The position numbers and the translations under genes were made by a program. The notes below the pieces were generated by a model. That model did not search any database. It was not told the DNA's origin and saw nothing but the letters and a program-made list of their open reading frames with translations. A stretch of DNA of 64,000 bases from Chitinophaga skermanii (GTDB lineage: Bacteria; Bacteroidota; Bacteroidia; Chitinophagales; Chitinophagaceae), in contig NZ_QLLL01000014.1 in NCBI RefSeq assembly GCF_003259335.1, positions 43,707 through 107,706 on the forward strand, in the 5' to 3' direction. This document shows, piece by piece, positions 55,755 to 64,000 of the stretch (positions within the stretch are counted from its first letter, which is position 1; each line of letters starts with the position of its first letter).

Positions 55755-56448
55755 GGTGAAAGAGTTTGCTTTTATACTGTGGGCCGATGGGGATCACAGC
55801 TTTTGATAAGATGACAAATCCTGGTATTACCTTTTCTATTTTCGCCAATGATACAATGAAGGATCGGTGAATCCTTTGGAAATGATCAGTGGGTAGTTGT
55901 GCTTCAAATTCGCGGATCATACTAGTGACCAGCATGGTTTCAGTTGACGTATGCAAAATAGATTGCTTGCCTACAGATTCGATGTAACTGATCTCTTCAA
56001 AGTTGATCCATTTTTGCACCTTTTCCTCTACACTTCTAACAAAGCAGCCGCTTTTCAATGTATGTGCCACGGTGTTAGCCCTGGCCTGGGCAATATGTTG
56101 AATAGCTTTCGTGGCCGCTACATGAAAACGTTTAGGGAATACAGGTTTCAATAAAAAGTCAATCACATTCAATTCGAAACCGTCAAAGGCATATTGTTGG
56201 TGAGCACTGACTATAATAAACTTTGTTTGGTTATGGGCTTCTGCAATGAAATCTGTGCCCTTTAGCTTGGGCATCTCTATGTCAATAAAAACAAGGTCGG
56301 CATGTTTTAGTTGCGCTATCGCCATCACCGGGTCTGTGTACATGCCTACTAATTCCAATGCTGCATACCTTTCAATATGGGTGGCTATATTTTCTACGGC
56401 ATCTGGTTCATCATCTATAACGATGCAACGGATAGTGGAGGGTGCCAT
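55744..56448 (-). CDS. LytTR response regulator
   Basis: A 234-residue protein. The receiver domain has D12/D13, phosphoacceptor D56 ('VFIDIEMP') and 'FLLKP' (Lys near residue 103). The LytTR domain occupies ~140-234 ('GCFVRSVEEKVQKWINFEEI', 'HFQRIHRSFIVSLAKIEKVI'). The start overlaps the kinase gene by 34 bp. Targets are unknown. Confidence 0.92.
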   Translation of the reverse strand: MAPSTIRCIVIDDEPDAVENIATHIERYAALELVGMYTDPVMAIAQLKHADLVFIDIEMPKLKGTDFIAEAHNQTKFIIVSAHQQYAFDGFELNVIDFLLKPVFPKRFHVAATKAIQHIAQARANTVAHTLKSGCFVRSVEEKVQKWINFEEISYIESVGKQSILHTSTETMLVTSMIREFEAQLPTDHFQRIHRSFIVSLAKIEKVIPGFVILSKAVIPIGPQYKSKLFHHGK

Positions 56449-57455
56449 TGAATATCGTTTTGTAGGTCAATAAATAAATGGATCGAATAGTGTTGCGCAG
56501 TTTGTTGCACGCGTAGTTTGAAGCGCCGGGGGTAAATCAATTGCAAACGCTTTTTTAAGTTAACTAATCCTCCTCCCGATAAACCGTTAGCAGGTGATGG
56601 GCTGATAAAGTTCTCGCCCCGTAGATGCAATTGGTTACCGCGCAAGTGCAATGCTATTTTTATGGGTTGAAGCGGGTTGCTAAAGTCACCATGTTTAAAG
56701 GCATTTTCAAATATGGGCAACAAAAGCAAGGGCGCTATTTCGTATTGTAAAGGATCGCCGTGCATATCGAACGCTACATAAAAGTGAGGTTCGAATCGTA
56801 AACGGAAGACTTCTGTATAGCTTCTCAAATATTGTATTTCATCACTTAGCAATACCCGGTTGTTGCGGGGTATTCGAATGGCATACTGCATGAGTTCTGA
56901 AACATGTTCGATGTGCTCACCTAACTTTGCCGATACCTTGTTAGAACGATTGTACAAGCAATTCAGCATGTTCAGTAAGAGGTGCGGGTTAAATTGATAC
57001 GTGAGGTAAGCCAGTTCTGCATTTTTTTGCGCTGTTTCTTGCTCCTTTAGTTGCTTATTTAATTGCAAAATTTGCAAGTAGGCGTAAATGAGTGCGCTCG
57101 CAATAATGGGCGTATAGTCTTTAAAGTAATAATGAACGATGTAGGGATCATAATTCGTGTAAGGTAACGCGAATCCTACGGCTAGCGACATACCTATTGA
57201 TAGGTAATACTCAAATGAAAAAGCGGCAATAGTATTTACAAAAAGTAATACTACTAGCCATGTCCATGCTTTCTTTTTAAAAAGAGGCCATACCCATAGG
57301 TACAAGCCATAAAACAAAGCCATGGAAGTAAGAAAGTGGCTAATAGCCATCCAGCCGGTTGTTGGGCTAATCGTAAACTGTTGGGTCAACTGAACTTGGT
57401 AAAGCATGAGCACCCAGTACAGCACGTGAATCGTTGTAGTTGTTTTGCGTGTCAT
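56415..57455 (-). CDS. LytS-like sensor histidine kinase
   Basis: A 346-residue protein from the ATG at 57455; the open frame runs to 57485. It has four membrane helices, then a coiled coil and the kinase motif 'YQFNPHLLLNMLNCLYN' with the presumed phospho-His. The GHKL parts include 'LPIFENAFKHGDF' and 'GLSGGGLVNLKKRLQLIYPR'. On the minus strand TACATTTG (57467-57460) matches the -7 consensus only ~5 bp before the ATG, so if that box is real the mRNA would be almost leaderless. It is paired with the overlapping LytTR regulator. Confidence 0.9.
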   Translation of the reverse strand: MTRKTTTTIHVLYWVLMLYQVQLTQQFTISPTTGWMAISHFLTSMALFYGLYLWVWPLFKKKAWTWLVVLLFVNTIAAFSFEYYLSIGMSLAVGFALPYTNYDPYIVHYYFKDYTPIIASALIYAYLQILQLNKQLKEQETAQKNAELAYLTYQFNPHLLLNMLNCLYNRSNKVSAKLGEHIEHVSELMQYAIRIPRNNRVLLSDEIQYLRSYTEVFRLRFEPHFYVAFDMHGDPLQYEIAPLLLLPIFENAFKHGDFSNPLQPIKIALHLRGNQLHLRGENFISPSPANGLSGGGLVNLKKRLQLIYPRRFKLRVQQTAQHYSIHLFIDLQNDIQWHPPLSVASL

Positions 57456-57631
57456 GATACAAATGTAAAAAGTTAAGAAATGCAAAAAGGGGCATTTGGA
57501 ATGAACGCGAAAAAAAGGGAATGAAATCGTGAGAAAGTAGAAAAAAAGTAGAAAATAGGGGTCGTTGGGTAGCTATTGGGTAGTACTTAATGAGCTGTTC
57601 CGGTGCACTCGGAACAGCATAAGTGTTGCTG

Positions 57632-57841
57632 TTACTCTTTATTAACAGCAGTCTGGCTAACGCCACTCATTACAGTACCTGCTGCCGTAAGTACGGCGGC
57701 CCATTCCTTTAAATAGTAAGGCAATTCAAAAGGCAGTGAAATAATGGCACCGCCAATGGTGGCCAATACAAGTCCGATGTTGCGGAGCTTGATGAAGAAT
57801 GGGGGCGTAGGCGCAACGAGCCTGTTCATTAATTCTACCAT
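57632..57841 (-). CDS. small membrane protein
   Basis: A 69-residue protein with two hydrophobic helices ('IGLVLATIGGAIISLPF' and 'WAAVLTAAGTVMSGVSQTAV'). It is superficially holin-like in size and topology, but there are no lysis or phage genes nearby. It lies 30 bp downstream of the 248-residue gene in the same direction, suggesting an operon. Confidence 0.6.
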   Translation of the reverse strand: MVELMNRLVAPTPPFFIKLRNIGLVLATIGGAIISLPFELPYYLKEWAAVLTAAGTVMSGVSQTAVNKE

Positions 57842-57871
57842 TGTAGTTGTTTTTTTAAGATGAAGAAATGA

Positions 57872-58618
57872 CTAGACTTTCGGTAGTACTTTGATGATGC
57901 GCAGGGCATTGTGTTCGCCACCATATAACGCGTAGTCACGCGCATCTAATACCTCGGTAAATACAATACCCAGTGAGATGAACAAGTGACGTGATTCATT
58001 GGGCGTAAAGGGGAGGTCGAAGTTGATGTCTGTCGTTGGGTCCGTGCTAATAGGAAACTTCGCAGAATTCAGCACTAACCCTGCATTTTCGCCTGTTTCG
58101 AAATTGAAAGCCGCTACCGATGCGATCAGTTTAAAGTGGGTAGCATTTGTATGCTCTTTTAGCTCTTCTTGCGGGACGAAAGAAGGAATGGAGATACTGG
58201 CTAAACCATCAACCCTATTAACAGCTACCTCATAAGGAGCGTTGAAGTTAATACCAAACTTACTCTTGTCGTTAAACTCAAATCCTTGTATCATCGTAAG
58301 GTCGCCGTATTCTACCATACGCTCACCACGTTCGTGGACGGTATCCTTTTGTAACAATTTACGGAAACTGGCAACGAGCCTTTGATGTACTGTACCATCC
58401 TTGATTTGTTGTGCGGCCGATTTGAACCTACCTCGAAATTGCGTTGTCGCATGAACCGCCTCAGCAAATTCATTTCGCAAGGAAATGGTTCGCATGTTTT
58501 TCTTGTTGTTTTCATTTAAAGGGGTACTCGTTTTTTCAGTCGTAATGACCCCATTTTTAGTTTGATAAACGGACACTTTGTCCTTGTTTTTTAGCTGGAT
58601 GCTATTTGTTTTTGACAT
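57872..58618 (-). CDS. protein of unknown function
   Basis: A 248-residue protein from the ATG at 58618. The N-terminal ~50 residues are polar and Lys-rich ('MSKTNSIQLKNKDKVSVYQT'). The middle is a basic helical segment ('FAEAVHATTQFRGRFKSAAQ'). The C-terminal ~120 residues are beta-rich ('YEVAVNRVDGLASISIPSFV', 'FNFETGENAGLVLNSAKFPI') and end 'NALRIIKVLPKV'. It has no signal peptide, and no family is recognised. It is probably expressed together with the small membrane protein that follows. Confidence 0.7.
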   Translation of the reverse strand: MSKTNSIQLKNKDKVSVYQTKNGVITTEKTSTPLNENNKKNMRTISLRNEFAEAVHATTQFRGRFKSAAQQIKDGTVHQRLVASFRKLLQKDTVHERGERMVEYGDLTMIQGFEFNDKSKFGINFNAPYEVAVNRVDGLASISIPSFVPQEELKEHTNATHFKLIASVAAFNFETGENAGLVLNSAKFPISTDPTTDINFDLPFTPNESRHLFISLGIVFTEVLDARDYALYGGEHNALRIIKVLPKV

Positions 58619-58740
58619 GATTGAAAAATTTAAGTGTTGTAAAGAAGGCACTATTGTAAGCCGTGCCTATTAAGCTTTTCACCGGGTGAAGTTTGTTTGA
58701 TGTGTAATTACAATTCGAAATTAAGAGGTCGTTTTGAACA

Positions 58741-58862
58741 AAAAAAATCACGTGCCGGAAAGTGCCGCTTTTAACCGCTTTTGACCGCTTTTTGCCGGAA
58801 AATGCCGAAAAGTGCCGGTTTCTGCCGGAAAATGCCGCATTATGCCGGATAGTGCCGGAATA
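58741..58862. repeat. 10-11-bp TGCCGGAAAA-type tandem array
   Basis: About eleven imperfect units of 9-11 bp: GTGCCGGAAA, GTGCCGCTTTT, AACCGCTTTT, GACCGCTTTT, TGCCGGAAAA, GTGCCGGTTTC, TGCCGCATTA and similar. It is non-coding and GC-richer than its surroundings. The rest of the 58619-59167 gap shows no gene. Confidence 0.75.
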
Positions 58863-59167
58863 TGATGCATATGGATTAACAATAAGTGCGGTAACTACGA
58901 GTTGAGGAGGTATAGTGCTGTTATAGAGCGGATATGTTGTTATGCGATCTCTACTATGTAGAAATAAGGTGGGGAATATATGTAGAACATTAGGGTAACA
59001 TTAGATGAACATTGGAAGATATTATAATTGAGTTTTGGGAGCGTTAGAATATGTTTGTCATCAGCTATTTGGATGTTTTTTGTATAGGTGCGGGGAGGTT
59101 ACGGTAAATGTGAGTAGTGGGGGACGGGTTTTTCAAAATTAAAATGAACAGCTTGTGAATCATAAAC

Positions 59168-59196
59168 AAAAAATCCCGAGTTAACTCGGGATTTTT
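59168..59196 (-). terminator. terminator of the RHS/immunity pair
   Basis: A nearly perfect palindrome, AAAATCCCGAGTT/AACTCGGGATTTT, with an A run on the plus strand (U tract on the minus-strand RNA). It lies 6 bp after the stop at 59202. Confidence 0.82.
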
Positions 59197-59201
59197 CACT
59201 A

Positions 59202-59576
59202 TTAAAAGTTAAACAATTCAGAGATTTTTTTTATTTGCTTTTGTGGCAGGGAATAGGTGCTGCCAGCTATTTTAAAATATTGATTGTTTTGAGAAAAATA
59301 TATGTTATAAATCGTGTCATTTTTTGCATATAATTTTACTTTACTGTATGGTTTAAACTTAACAAATGCTCCTTTAGAAGCTTGCAGAATTTTTAAGAAC
59401 TCATTAGATTCAATTTGTTTGTATTCTTCTTTCTTAAAAAGAGATACTTCTGCCTTGTAGATATAGTCAGTGATAAACAAATTTTCGAACGATTTATGAA
59501 TCGTGTTCTGGCCAAATAGGTACCCTGGTATTACAATACCTATTAATAGGACTATATATTTTATTACTTTACTCAT
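59202..59576 (-). CDS. small exported protein, candidate immunity protein
   Basis: A 124-residue protein with a Sec signal peptide (1-23, 'YIVLLIGIVIPGYLFGQ'). The mature part is ~100 residues, Lys/Tyr-rich and mixed alpha/beta ('AFVKFKPYSKVKLYAKNDTI', 'YFKIAGSTYSLPQKQIKKIS'). It begins one base after the stop of the RHS gene, just where immunity genes of RHS toxins sit. The export signal would fit a toxin acting outside the cytoplasm. There is no match to a named immunity family, so the role is inferred from position. Confidence 0.65.
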   Translation of the reverse strand: MSKVIKYIVLLIGIVIPGYLFGQNTIHKSFENLFITDYIYKAEVSLFKKEEYKQIESNEFLKILQASKGAFVKFKPYSKVKLYAKNDTIYNIYFSQNNQYFKIAGSTYSLPQKQIKKISELFNF

Positions 59577-59577
59577 A

Positions 59578-62500
59578 TTAGTTACTTCTTTTCATTGCTT
59601 CTTTAAACTTGACGTCTACACCTGTTCCTGGGTCTTTTAAGACTTCCGTTTCAATATCTTTTTTATCTGCAGCCTTTTTAGTATCCTTCCATAACTTATT
59701 GGGAGTTACAGATTTTACTGGTCCGAGCATAGTTTCTTTACCAACTTTTTTCCCAAATATTCCTTGTAATCCGTCACTAACATACGTTGAACAATTATAC
59801 CAAGCTCCGTTGTAATCGGTTTTTTCCTGGTTGGCATTTTCAAGACGTCCTTGTACCGCCATATCCTGTTCATAAGATGTCGAAAGTTTTAGTACACCGT
59901 CTGGTCCGACTTCTTCATCTGGACTAACGCTTGATCCGTCAGTAAATTCGGATACCGAGCCTATGATTGTTTTGTTCCTGGCGGCCTTAACAGATTTCAT
60001 TGCACCTTTTACATCAAAATTAACCGTGGTACCTGGCCAATTATCATAAAATGTATATGTACCGTCAGCAACCATTCTAGAACGTTCTGTTTCCACTCCG
60101 TTTACAGTTTCTTTATACTTTTCTTCTTTATAGTTTGATATTGCAATACCTGCGTGACCAACATTGCCTGTTTTAGATGTCCAAATTACCAGTATTACAT
60201 CTTCACCATTCGGGTCTACTGCATTAATCGGGTTATTGGCAACATAATTATAAGACGTAAGGTCGGGGTACTTTTCACTTAATGGATCCAAAACATGCCA
60301 TCTCCCCAATTGCTGATCATACATCCTTGCCCCGTAATCATACCATTCTAATCCTCCACCATTTGCAAATTCCGCATTTTGAAGCTCCTTGCCATTATAC
60401 AGGAATTTATTCTCCAACCTATTTGGTGCAGTCGTAGAAATCCCACTCATTGTTAATCCAAATGGGTAGTAATGTGTTTCCTCTAAAATCGGACCACTGG
60501 CAACAAGCAGGGTAACGTTATCAAAGAACACATCAGTCGAGCTTTCGTTTGTAGGGTACAAATACAAGAAACCGCTTTTTTGTACCACCATTTTAGAAGC
60601 GCCGAGGTTTTGTACTTCACCAGGTGTGGCTGCTACTTGTTTTACACCACTGTTTTCTTCTACTAATATAAAGTTTTCATCGAATAATGTGTAATTCAAA
60701 TAGGCTTTCGGGCGATTATTTTGCAATGGATCAGTGTCACGTTCTTTAAGACGTTGATAGCCATTGGCATAGAAATCGGCGTTGATAGGACCTGCAGCAT
60801 TGGCGGCTAGACCTTTACCACTTTCAGAAGCCATGCCACCCAAGGCGTTTATCAGGGATGGTAATAGATCGTTGATGACGTTTGGATTGGCTTTTGTTTC
60901 TCCTGCTGCTTCTTTGTAGTAAGCTTGGGCACCGAGTGAAACAGTATCGCCTGCCATTACTTTAATTACTAAGGATGGCCCAACCTTAGCATTTGGATCA
61001 TTGCCATTTAAGCGGGCAACACGTTTGTTCATATTCTCCGTCGACATGGTTCTTTGCGTGGCATTAAACCCGCTCGGTACTGCAGCGCCTGTTTCCTCGA
61101 TATTGCTGAAGAGTTGTGTTTCAACAGGGGCATTCTCTGTTTCCATCGTGGCTACGTAAGAGGAAAGATCTGTTTGCTCTGTAAGTACCATGCGGGTATT
61201 GCCGAGGTGATCTTTCACGAAGTAGTCATACACGTAGCTAACAGGTTGGCCAGCTTTTACAACTGGGCGAATGCGGCCTTCGGATTGGCTAGCGAATTGC
61301 AACGTGTCGTTCTTGTAAATATAGCCGCCGATGTAGGTCGTGGTATCTCGTTTTACACCCGCGGTGGAATCGATGACGATTTTCTGGTGTTTCGTACCCG
61401 CTGCATCGTATACATACAAAATGTTGCCTTTGCCTTTAATGTGGATGAACTCGGGGAGGTTAAGGATATTGTAGCGGATGCTGTCAATGGCCTTGTTGTT
61501 ATCCTTGTTCATGCTGCCGTTTACATCGTAGGCGTAATCGTTGCCGGTTGGGTTGTTGTCGAGGAAGTCACCGAGCTTGGCTGTAGGGTTCGGTGCTACG
61601 GAGTCTTTAACGGCTAAGAGTTTGTTACTGTTAGCAGCGTATGTGTATACGAGGTTATCGACGAGGGAGGAAGTGGTTCCTACTAGGCCGAATTGTTTCA
61701 TCGTGAGGATGTTGCCGTTTTCATCGTAGCTGATTTTCGGTACATCGAACTGGGTGGTACTATTGTCTACGTAGTTGGTACCCACACCGCTGGCATCTTG
61801 TTTGAAATCGGCATAGGTTATGCGGTTGGTTCTATCATAGCCGAAACCATAGGAGCGGGCAATACCATTGTTAGCAGAACGCCACTTGGTGCCGGTGATG
61901 TTACCGTTTAACTGTTGCTGGTTAAAGCCACGGTCGTAGTTGAGTTCCATTCCGAAGAAGTGGGTGGCGGTGTTGTTAACGTAGTTCTTATTGATACCAT
62001 CTACCCAGCCACGGATATTATAAGTATACTCCAGTGATTCGAGGTTGCTACCGAAAGTTCTACTCATCAATTGACCTAGCTCATTGTAGACAACACTGCT
62101 AACCGTTTTATTGACACCATCGTCATTTAATTGCATCTTGGTATTAAGAAGCGCACCGACGTGGTTATACGCATTGCTTACCAATACTTTTTGCTTGCCA
62201 TGTAAACGAGCAGTAGCACTAGCATGGCGAGCATAGGAAGAAAGCATCTTACCACTAAAATCATAGAGGCTTGTAACGGTGTCTTTGCCGCCGCTATAAT
62301 TATCGGCAATGGCTTGGATCACGCGGTATTGATCATCATAATAACTGACCGTTGTAAACCATTGCGTACCGTTCAATACCCTCGTTTGCGAAGCCGTTGT
62401 AAGACCAATAGTTGAATTTGTTTTAGCTACGGTAACCGGGTAGCTATTCGTGTAAGATGTTAGTTTCGCAACATCTGCACTGGTATAACCCGGTACGGTT

Positions 62501-64000
62501 ACTTGCGAGTAATCGTCGTAGAAGGTTTTTGTAAGTGCTGTAATATTAGCAACTGATGGGAAATCTTGGTTGGCATCTACACTGGTTTGCATTTGTGCTT
62601 GCGTTTGTACGCTGGCAGCAATGTAAGTGCCTGTTTGTGTAACGCGGTTTAAGCTATCGTATTTGCTTGCTAACCATGTTCTTGATAAGCGTTGGTTGCC
62701 ATCTTGGGTAAGTACGATTTGATCGCGCTTGTTGTATACCATGTATACGGCATCGGCGCCCGGTACTTTTTTCAAGATCATCCTGTTTTGTACATCGTAG
62801 CTGTATTGGAAGCATAATTCATCTTTTACGCCTGCTGGGATTACCCAGTTGCTATTTCTCGTGATAACTACAGCTTTGGGTTGTAGTACAAAACGCAAGG
62901 TGTTCAAATCGTCGTAAACATAGTAAGTACATAACCAACCATCGTGGGCAGTGGCGCCATTTCCAATGCTTTGTACTTTCTTTAAGATCACTGTTCCTGC
63001 TTTGTCTTTGTATTCCACTACGCGGTTGTCGTTTTCATCGCGTGTTTCAACAACGCTCAGCATACCGGCAGGGTAAATGCCTGTTGTTGTTGGGGTGGCT
63101 AACTGGGTGGAAGTGATATTCCAAATACGCACACTATCGGATAAGGTGTTAAACCTGTATTCAGTAGTTACCCCTTTGTTATTACCCGCCCAGCTTTTAC
63201 CGGCGGCCATTTGTTTTAATGGGCGGTCGAGGGTTGAAGCTTCGAGTTCTGTGTTATTATAATAGAAGCCTTCCGTGTTAGAGAAAATACGATTGTAGAA
63301 AGCAGGTTGCTTAGTCGAAGCGTTCAACTTGGGCAAACCATTGCCCAACGAATCTACATAAGGCAAAAATTGTTGCGGTGAACGGCCGTATTGGTCGTAT
63401 ACACTTAACGTAACAATATCGCCTTGGTTAGGTGCTGCTTTCATGGCTATTGTTTGGAAAGGGCGTCCAAGCCCATCCATGTAATTGGTAGCTACTTGTA
63501 CATCGTAAACGCTTGTTAATGCATCTACGGCAGCCGCTGTTTTAACACCTGGTTTTGTAATCGCTTTCGTTCTAACGTAGTTTACGTTCGTTGCAGATAA
63601 GGTGTTTGCATATGGTTGCAAAATAACCGGGGTAGCGGTGGTTGTAACCGTTGTATTAGCTGGGCCGTTAACTTGGGAGCGTACTGTTACATACACGGAG
63701 TTCGTTTCCGCCGAAATCCCGTTACTCGTTACCCTGCGTTTAAAGTAGGTAGGCACGCTAATAGGGCCTAATTTATAGGTTTCGCTGGTAGCGCCGCTGA
63801 TATTGGTCCATGTGCTGTTGTTGGGTGAACTTAGCCATTGGAAAGTATAAGGGCCGGCATTGTTTTCTATTGTTGATACATCTGCATAGCCCACTTCTTC
63901 ACCTGGTTCTACTACGTTGTTGCGAATACTAATGCTACCCGGTTTTACAACGTTAACCCTTGCCACAGCTGTAGGGTAATCTACGCCACCTGTTTTAATG
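59578..64000 (-). CDS. RHS-repeat polymorphic toxin-like protein, 5' end outside window
   Basis: The frame is open to the window edge ('IKTGGVDYPTAVARVNVVKP'), so the N-terminus is missing; the first in-window GTG (63966) is not a real start. Visible order: an Ig-like domain ('YTFQWLSSPNNSTWTNISGA'), a DUF6443-type domain ('YDVQVATNYMDGLGRPFQTI'), RHS/YD repeats ('YTYNIRGWVDGINKNY', 'YDYFVKDHLGNTRMVLTE') and the RHS core ('RMYDQQLGRWHVLDPLSEKY', 'YVANNPINAVDPNGED'). The variable C-terminal ~210 residues have His in 'GNVGHAGIAISNY' and, ~120 residues later, Cys in 'YNCSTYVSDGLQ'. This is the His-before-Cys order of permuted NlpC/P60-like (papain-fold) enzymes. It is probably a contact-dependent effector. 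Confidence 0.85.
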   Translation of the reverse strand, partial: IKTGGVDYPTAVARVNVVKPGSISIRNNVVEPGEEVGYADVSTIENNAGPYTFQWLSSPNNSTWTNISGATSETYKLGPISVPTYFKRRVTSNGISAETNSVYVTVRSQVNGPANTTVTTTATPVILQPYANTLSATNVNYVRTKAITKPGVKTAAAVDALTSVYDVQVATNYMDGLGRPFQTIAMKAAPNQGDIVTLSVYDQYGRSPQQFLPYVDSLGNGLPKLNASTKQPAFYNRIFSNTEGFYYNNTELEASTLDRPLKQMAAGKSWAGNNKGVTTEYRFNTLSDSVRIWNITSTQLATPTTTGIYPAGMLSVVETRDENDNRVVEYKDKAGTVILKKVQSIGNGATAHDGWLCTYYVYDDLNTLRFVLQPKAVVITRNSNWVIPAGVKDELCFQYSYDVQNRMILKKVPGADAVYMVYNKRDQIVLTQDGNQRLSRTWLASKYDSLNRVTQTGTYIAASVQTQAQMQTSVDANQDFPSVANITALTKTFYDDYSQVTVPGYTSADVAKLTSYTNSYPVTVAKTNSTIGLTTASQTRVLNGTQWFTTVSYYDDQYRVIQAIADNYSGGKDTVTSLYDFSGKMLSSYARHASATARLHGKQKVLVSNAYNHVGALLNTKMQLNDDGVNKTVSSVVYNELGQLMSRTFGSNLESLEYTYNIRGWVDGINKNYVNNTATHFFGMELNYDRGFNQQQLNGNITGTKWRSANNGIARSYGFGYDRTNRITYADFKQDASGVGTNYVDNSTTQFDVPKISYDENGNILTMKQFGLVGTTSSLVDNLVYTYAANSNKLLAVKDSVAPNPTAKLGDFLDNNPTGNDYAYDVNGSMNKDNNKAIDSIRYNILNLPEFIHIKGKGNILYVYDAAGTKHQKIVIDSTAGVKRDTTTYIGGYIYKNDTLQFASQSEGRIRPVVKAGQPVSYVYDYFVKDHLGNTRMVLTEQTDLSSYVATMETENAPVETQLFSNIEETGAAVPSGFNATQRTMSTENMNKRVARLNGNDPNAKVGPSLVIKVMAGDTVSLGAQAYYKEAAGETKANPNVINDLLPSLINALGGMASESGKGLAANAAGPINADFYANGYQRLKERDTDPLQNNRPKAYLNYTLFDENFILVEENSGVKQVAATPGEVQNLGASKMVVQKSGFLYLYPTNESSTDVFFDNVTLLVASGPILEETHYYPFGLTMSGISTTAPNRLENKFLYNGKELQNAEFANGGGLEWYDYGARMYDQQLGRWHVLDPLSEKYPDLTSYNYVANNPINAVDPNGEDVILVIWTSKTGNVGHAGIAISNYKEEKYKETVNGVETERSRMVADGTYTFYDNWPGTTVNFDVKGAMKSVKAARNKTIIGSVSEFTDGSSVSPDEEVGPDGVLKLSTSYEQDMAVQGRLENANQEKTDYNGAWYNCSTYVSDGLQGIFGKKVGKETMLGPVKSVTPNKLWKDTKKAADKKDIETEVLKDPGTGVDVKFKEAMKRSN

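Noticed and set aside
57632..57841. Phage holin
   Set aside because: Size and two helices fit, but there are no endolysin, spanin or other phage genes nearby.

Overview
The window looks like a chromosomal stretch from a member of the Bacteroidota, most likely a Chitinophagaceae relative. The evidence is WG-repeat proteins, LytTR regulators paired with 'LNPHFLFN'-type kinases, a type IX-secreted giant protein with a gliding-motility-type C-terminal sorting domain, DUF6443/RHS proteins, and Bacteroidetes-type promoters (TTTG, about 19 nt, TAnnTTTG) such as the one before tRNA-Leu. No rRNA genes or CRISPR arrays were seen.

Layout. 1-2.3 kb: two tandem WG-repeat genes, the first cut by the window edge. 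2.3-7.4 kb: tRNA-Leu(CAA) followed by a decayed integrative element. It is bounded by a 24-bp duplication of the tRNA 3' end and holds a ruined tyrosine integrase, a frameshifted XRE regulator, an intact membrane-anchored protein and an intact GHKL-ATPase with a nuclease-like C-terminus. 7.4-21.5 kb: mostly housekeeping and accessory genes. These are a VOC protein, a 1152-residue propeller-plus-helical protein, a DUF4268 protein, a DsbA-like lipoprotein with a divergent HxlR regulator, a LytTR two-component pair with a CPBP protease, an AlkD-like protein, an ATP-grasp protein, and an HxlR/NmrA-type oxidoreductase divergent pair. An 11-bp tandem repeat array follows.

22-43.3 kb: a single 7105-residue secreted protein with a DUF11-like N-terminal part, PKD/Ig-like domains, 58 (my count) tandem cadherin/Ig-like domains and a T9SS type B sorting domain. 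Its repeat region records nested duplications: an 11-domain (3135-bp) block copied once and a nearly identical 285-bp triplicate.

43.4-53.7 kb: a small membrane protein, a nucleosidase, a four-gene minus-strand cluster (unknown protein, multi-pass membrane protein, NarX-like kinase, NarL-like regulator), and a three-gene carbohydrate cluster (pectate-lyase-like, GH9, ThuA-like). 53.8-55.4 kb: an AT-rich convergent pair encoding a caspase-like peptidase and a TIR-domain protein, the strongest candidate for an undescribed defence or cell-death module. 55.5-58.6 kb: another LytTR pair with an overlapping 73-residue gene and two small unknown genes. 58.7-64 kb: a second short tandem array, then an RHS polymorphic-toxin gene that runs off the window. 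Its C-terminus has a His-then-Cys order suggesting a permuted papain-like enzyme, and a small exported protein gene 1 nt downstream may be its immunity gene.
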